IMG/VR virus record: IMGVR_UViG_3300012006_000036
Coordinates: 1-22,756 of that record
Reading direction: 5' to 3' (one strand)
Source of the DNA: a virus
DNA length: 22,756 nt
A model generated the notes under the pieces. It did not search any database. It had not been told where the DNA came from and saw nothing but the letters and a program-made list of their open reading frames with translations. The stretch's first letter is position 1, and each line of letters opens with the position of its first letter. Shown piece by piece: positions 22,158 to 22,756 of the stretch. The position numbers and the translations under genes were made by a program.

Positions 22158-22756
22158 ATGGCTACCGAGATATTCAGGCCGATGACGCCATCTTCGTTTA
22201 AGTTTAGAATGTTAATGTACGGACCTGACACAGATTTTGTTAACAAATATCAACCTATCTGGACGCCGTATACTCCTTTGGCTCCCGTAGGTGGACAAGG
22301 TTATATAGGCGATTTTACTAATTACGAAATGACTGAGTTCACGTCAGGGTGCAATGCTCCAAGGTCGGGGGTATTTGACGGTCAGGACTCAGGTGTCTAT
22401 CAGGCCGTTCCGTTAGGTGACTTTAATGAATGGCTCGGCAAAGGCCCTTTCCCAACGAATGGTTTTATTGGAACATCGCCTGGTAATATGGATTTTCAAT
22501 TTACAACTGAATACCGTGGTGACCTCGATCCGCCCGGGATGGCGGTACACGTGGAAATTGATACCACCGAATGTAGCAATAACCACCGCCCTTGGATTGG
22601 GCAAACCGTTACCTTTAGGGCTAAGGTTAAAACAGATACATGGGTTGACGGTGAAATAAGCGAAACCACTTACAGGGACATTGAATATGTCCATGAGTGC
22701 GTTTCGGGAGACTTTGCTTCATCCCCTGTTAAAGATTATCCTGATACGCCTTATGG
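22158..22756 (+). CDS. 5' part of a probable tail protein (3' end outside window)
   Basis: The ATG at 22158 (leader CGTTTAACT, two bases after the previous stop) opens a frame with no stop to the window end, giving the first 199 residues. The start MATEIFRPMTPSSFKFRMLM is followed by Gly, Tyr, Pro and Phe-rich sequence (YGPDTDFVNKYQPIWTPYTP) and a later beta-rich part with VHVEIDTTECSNNHRPWIG. No known motif is seen. The base composition is clearly more AT-rich than the head genes, with many T and A at third positions. This suits a recently exchanged tail gene. Confidence 0.7.
   Translation, partial: MATEIFRPMTPSSFKFRMLMYGPDTDFVNKYQPIWTPYTPLAPVGGQGYIGDFTNYEMTEFTSGCNAPRSGVFDGQDSGVYQAVPLGDFNEWLGKGPFPTNGFIGTSPGNMDFQFTTEYRGDLDPPGMAVHVEIDTTECSNNHRPWIGQTVTFRAKVKTDTWVDGEISETTYRDIEYVHECVSGDFASSPVKDYPDTPY

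Noticed and set aside
1-22756. CRISPR arrays, insertion sequences and tRNA genes
   Set aside because: I found no regularly spaced repeat array, no transposase-like gene with flanking inverted repeats and no cloverleaf.

Overview
The window is a stretch of a tailed double-stranded DNA bacteriophage genome (Caudoviricetes), or of a prophage. It holds 33 protein genes, two of them cut by the window ends. All run on the + strand except one, an ATP-dependent DNA ligase. Recognisable genes give the layout: recombination and replication first, then packaging, head, connector and tail. The terminase is of the lambda GpA type, the portal is lambda-like, and an S49 prohead protease, a tail tube candidate and a tape-measure candidate follow, which points to a siphovirus-like virion. 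I see no integrase catalytic domain, no repressor, no DNA polymerase and no tRNA. Most of the sequence is visibly GC-rich with C or G at third codon positions. Almost no start codon has a Shine-Dalgarno sequence. Starts follow A/C-rich leaders or overlap the previous stop, which suggests a host that initiates translation largely without Shine-Dalgarno pairing (Bacteroidota and some Verrucomicrobiota behave this way). The host itself cannot be named from this sequence.

Region 1 (1-6778) is the DNA metabolism block. It has the tail of a possible lysozyme or transglycosylase-like gene, a RuvC-like resolvase, an ERF single-strand annealing protein, three small overlapping genes, a RecE/PD-(D/E)XK exonuclease, an SSB-like protein with an acidic tail ending in PF, a dNMP kinase-like P-loop protein, a small protein resembling an integrase arm-binding domain, a metallophosphoesterase, a small winged-helix-like protein, and a helicase that joins a DnaB N-terminal-type domain to a RepA-like ATPase. 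Resolvase, annealer, exonuclease, SSB and helicase together make a plausible recombination-dependent replication kit.

Region 2 (6779-7955) is a switch zone. It has a 166-base non-coding gap with direct and inverted repeats, two small probable DNA-binding proteins, and a 124-base gap before the small terminase gene where a cos site would be expected. A hairpin there covers the small terminase start codon.

Region 3 (7956-14717) is packaging and head: small terminase, large terminase, a structured gap, a gpW-like joiner, portal, S49 protease with an unusual four-cysteine C-terminal domain, a coiled-coil scaffold candidate and the major capsid protein. Two hairpins follow the capsid gene, the second an intrinsic terminator.

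Region 4 (14801-22756) is connector and tail: two neck or connector candidates, the reverse-strand DNA ligase, a tail terminator candidate, tail tube, tail assembly chaperone candidate, a short tape measure, and three large unassigned probable tail-tip, fibre or decoration genes. GC content falls within the tape measure and again in the last gene, which suggests mosaic exchange.
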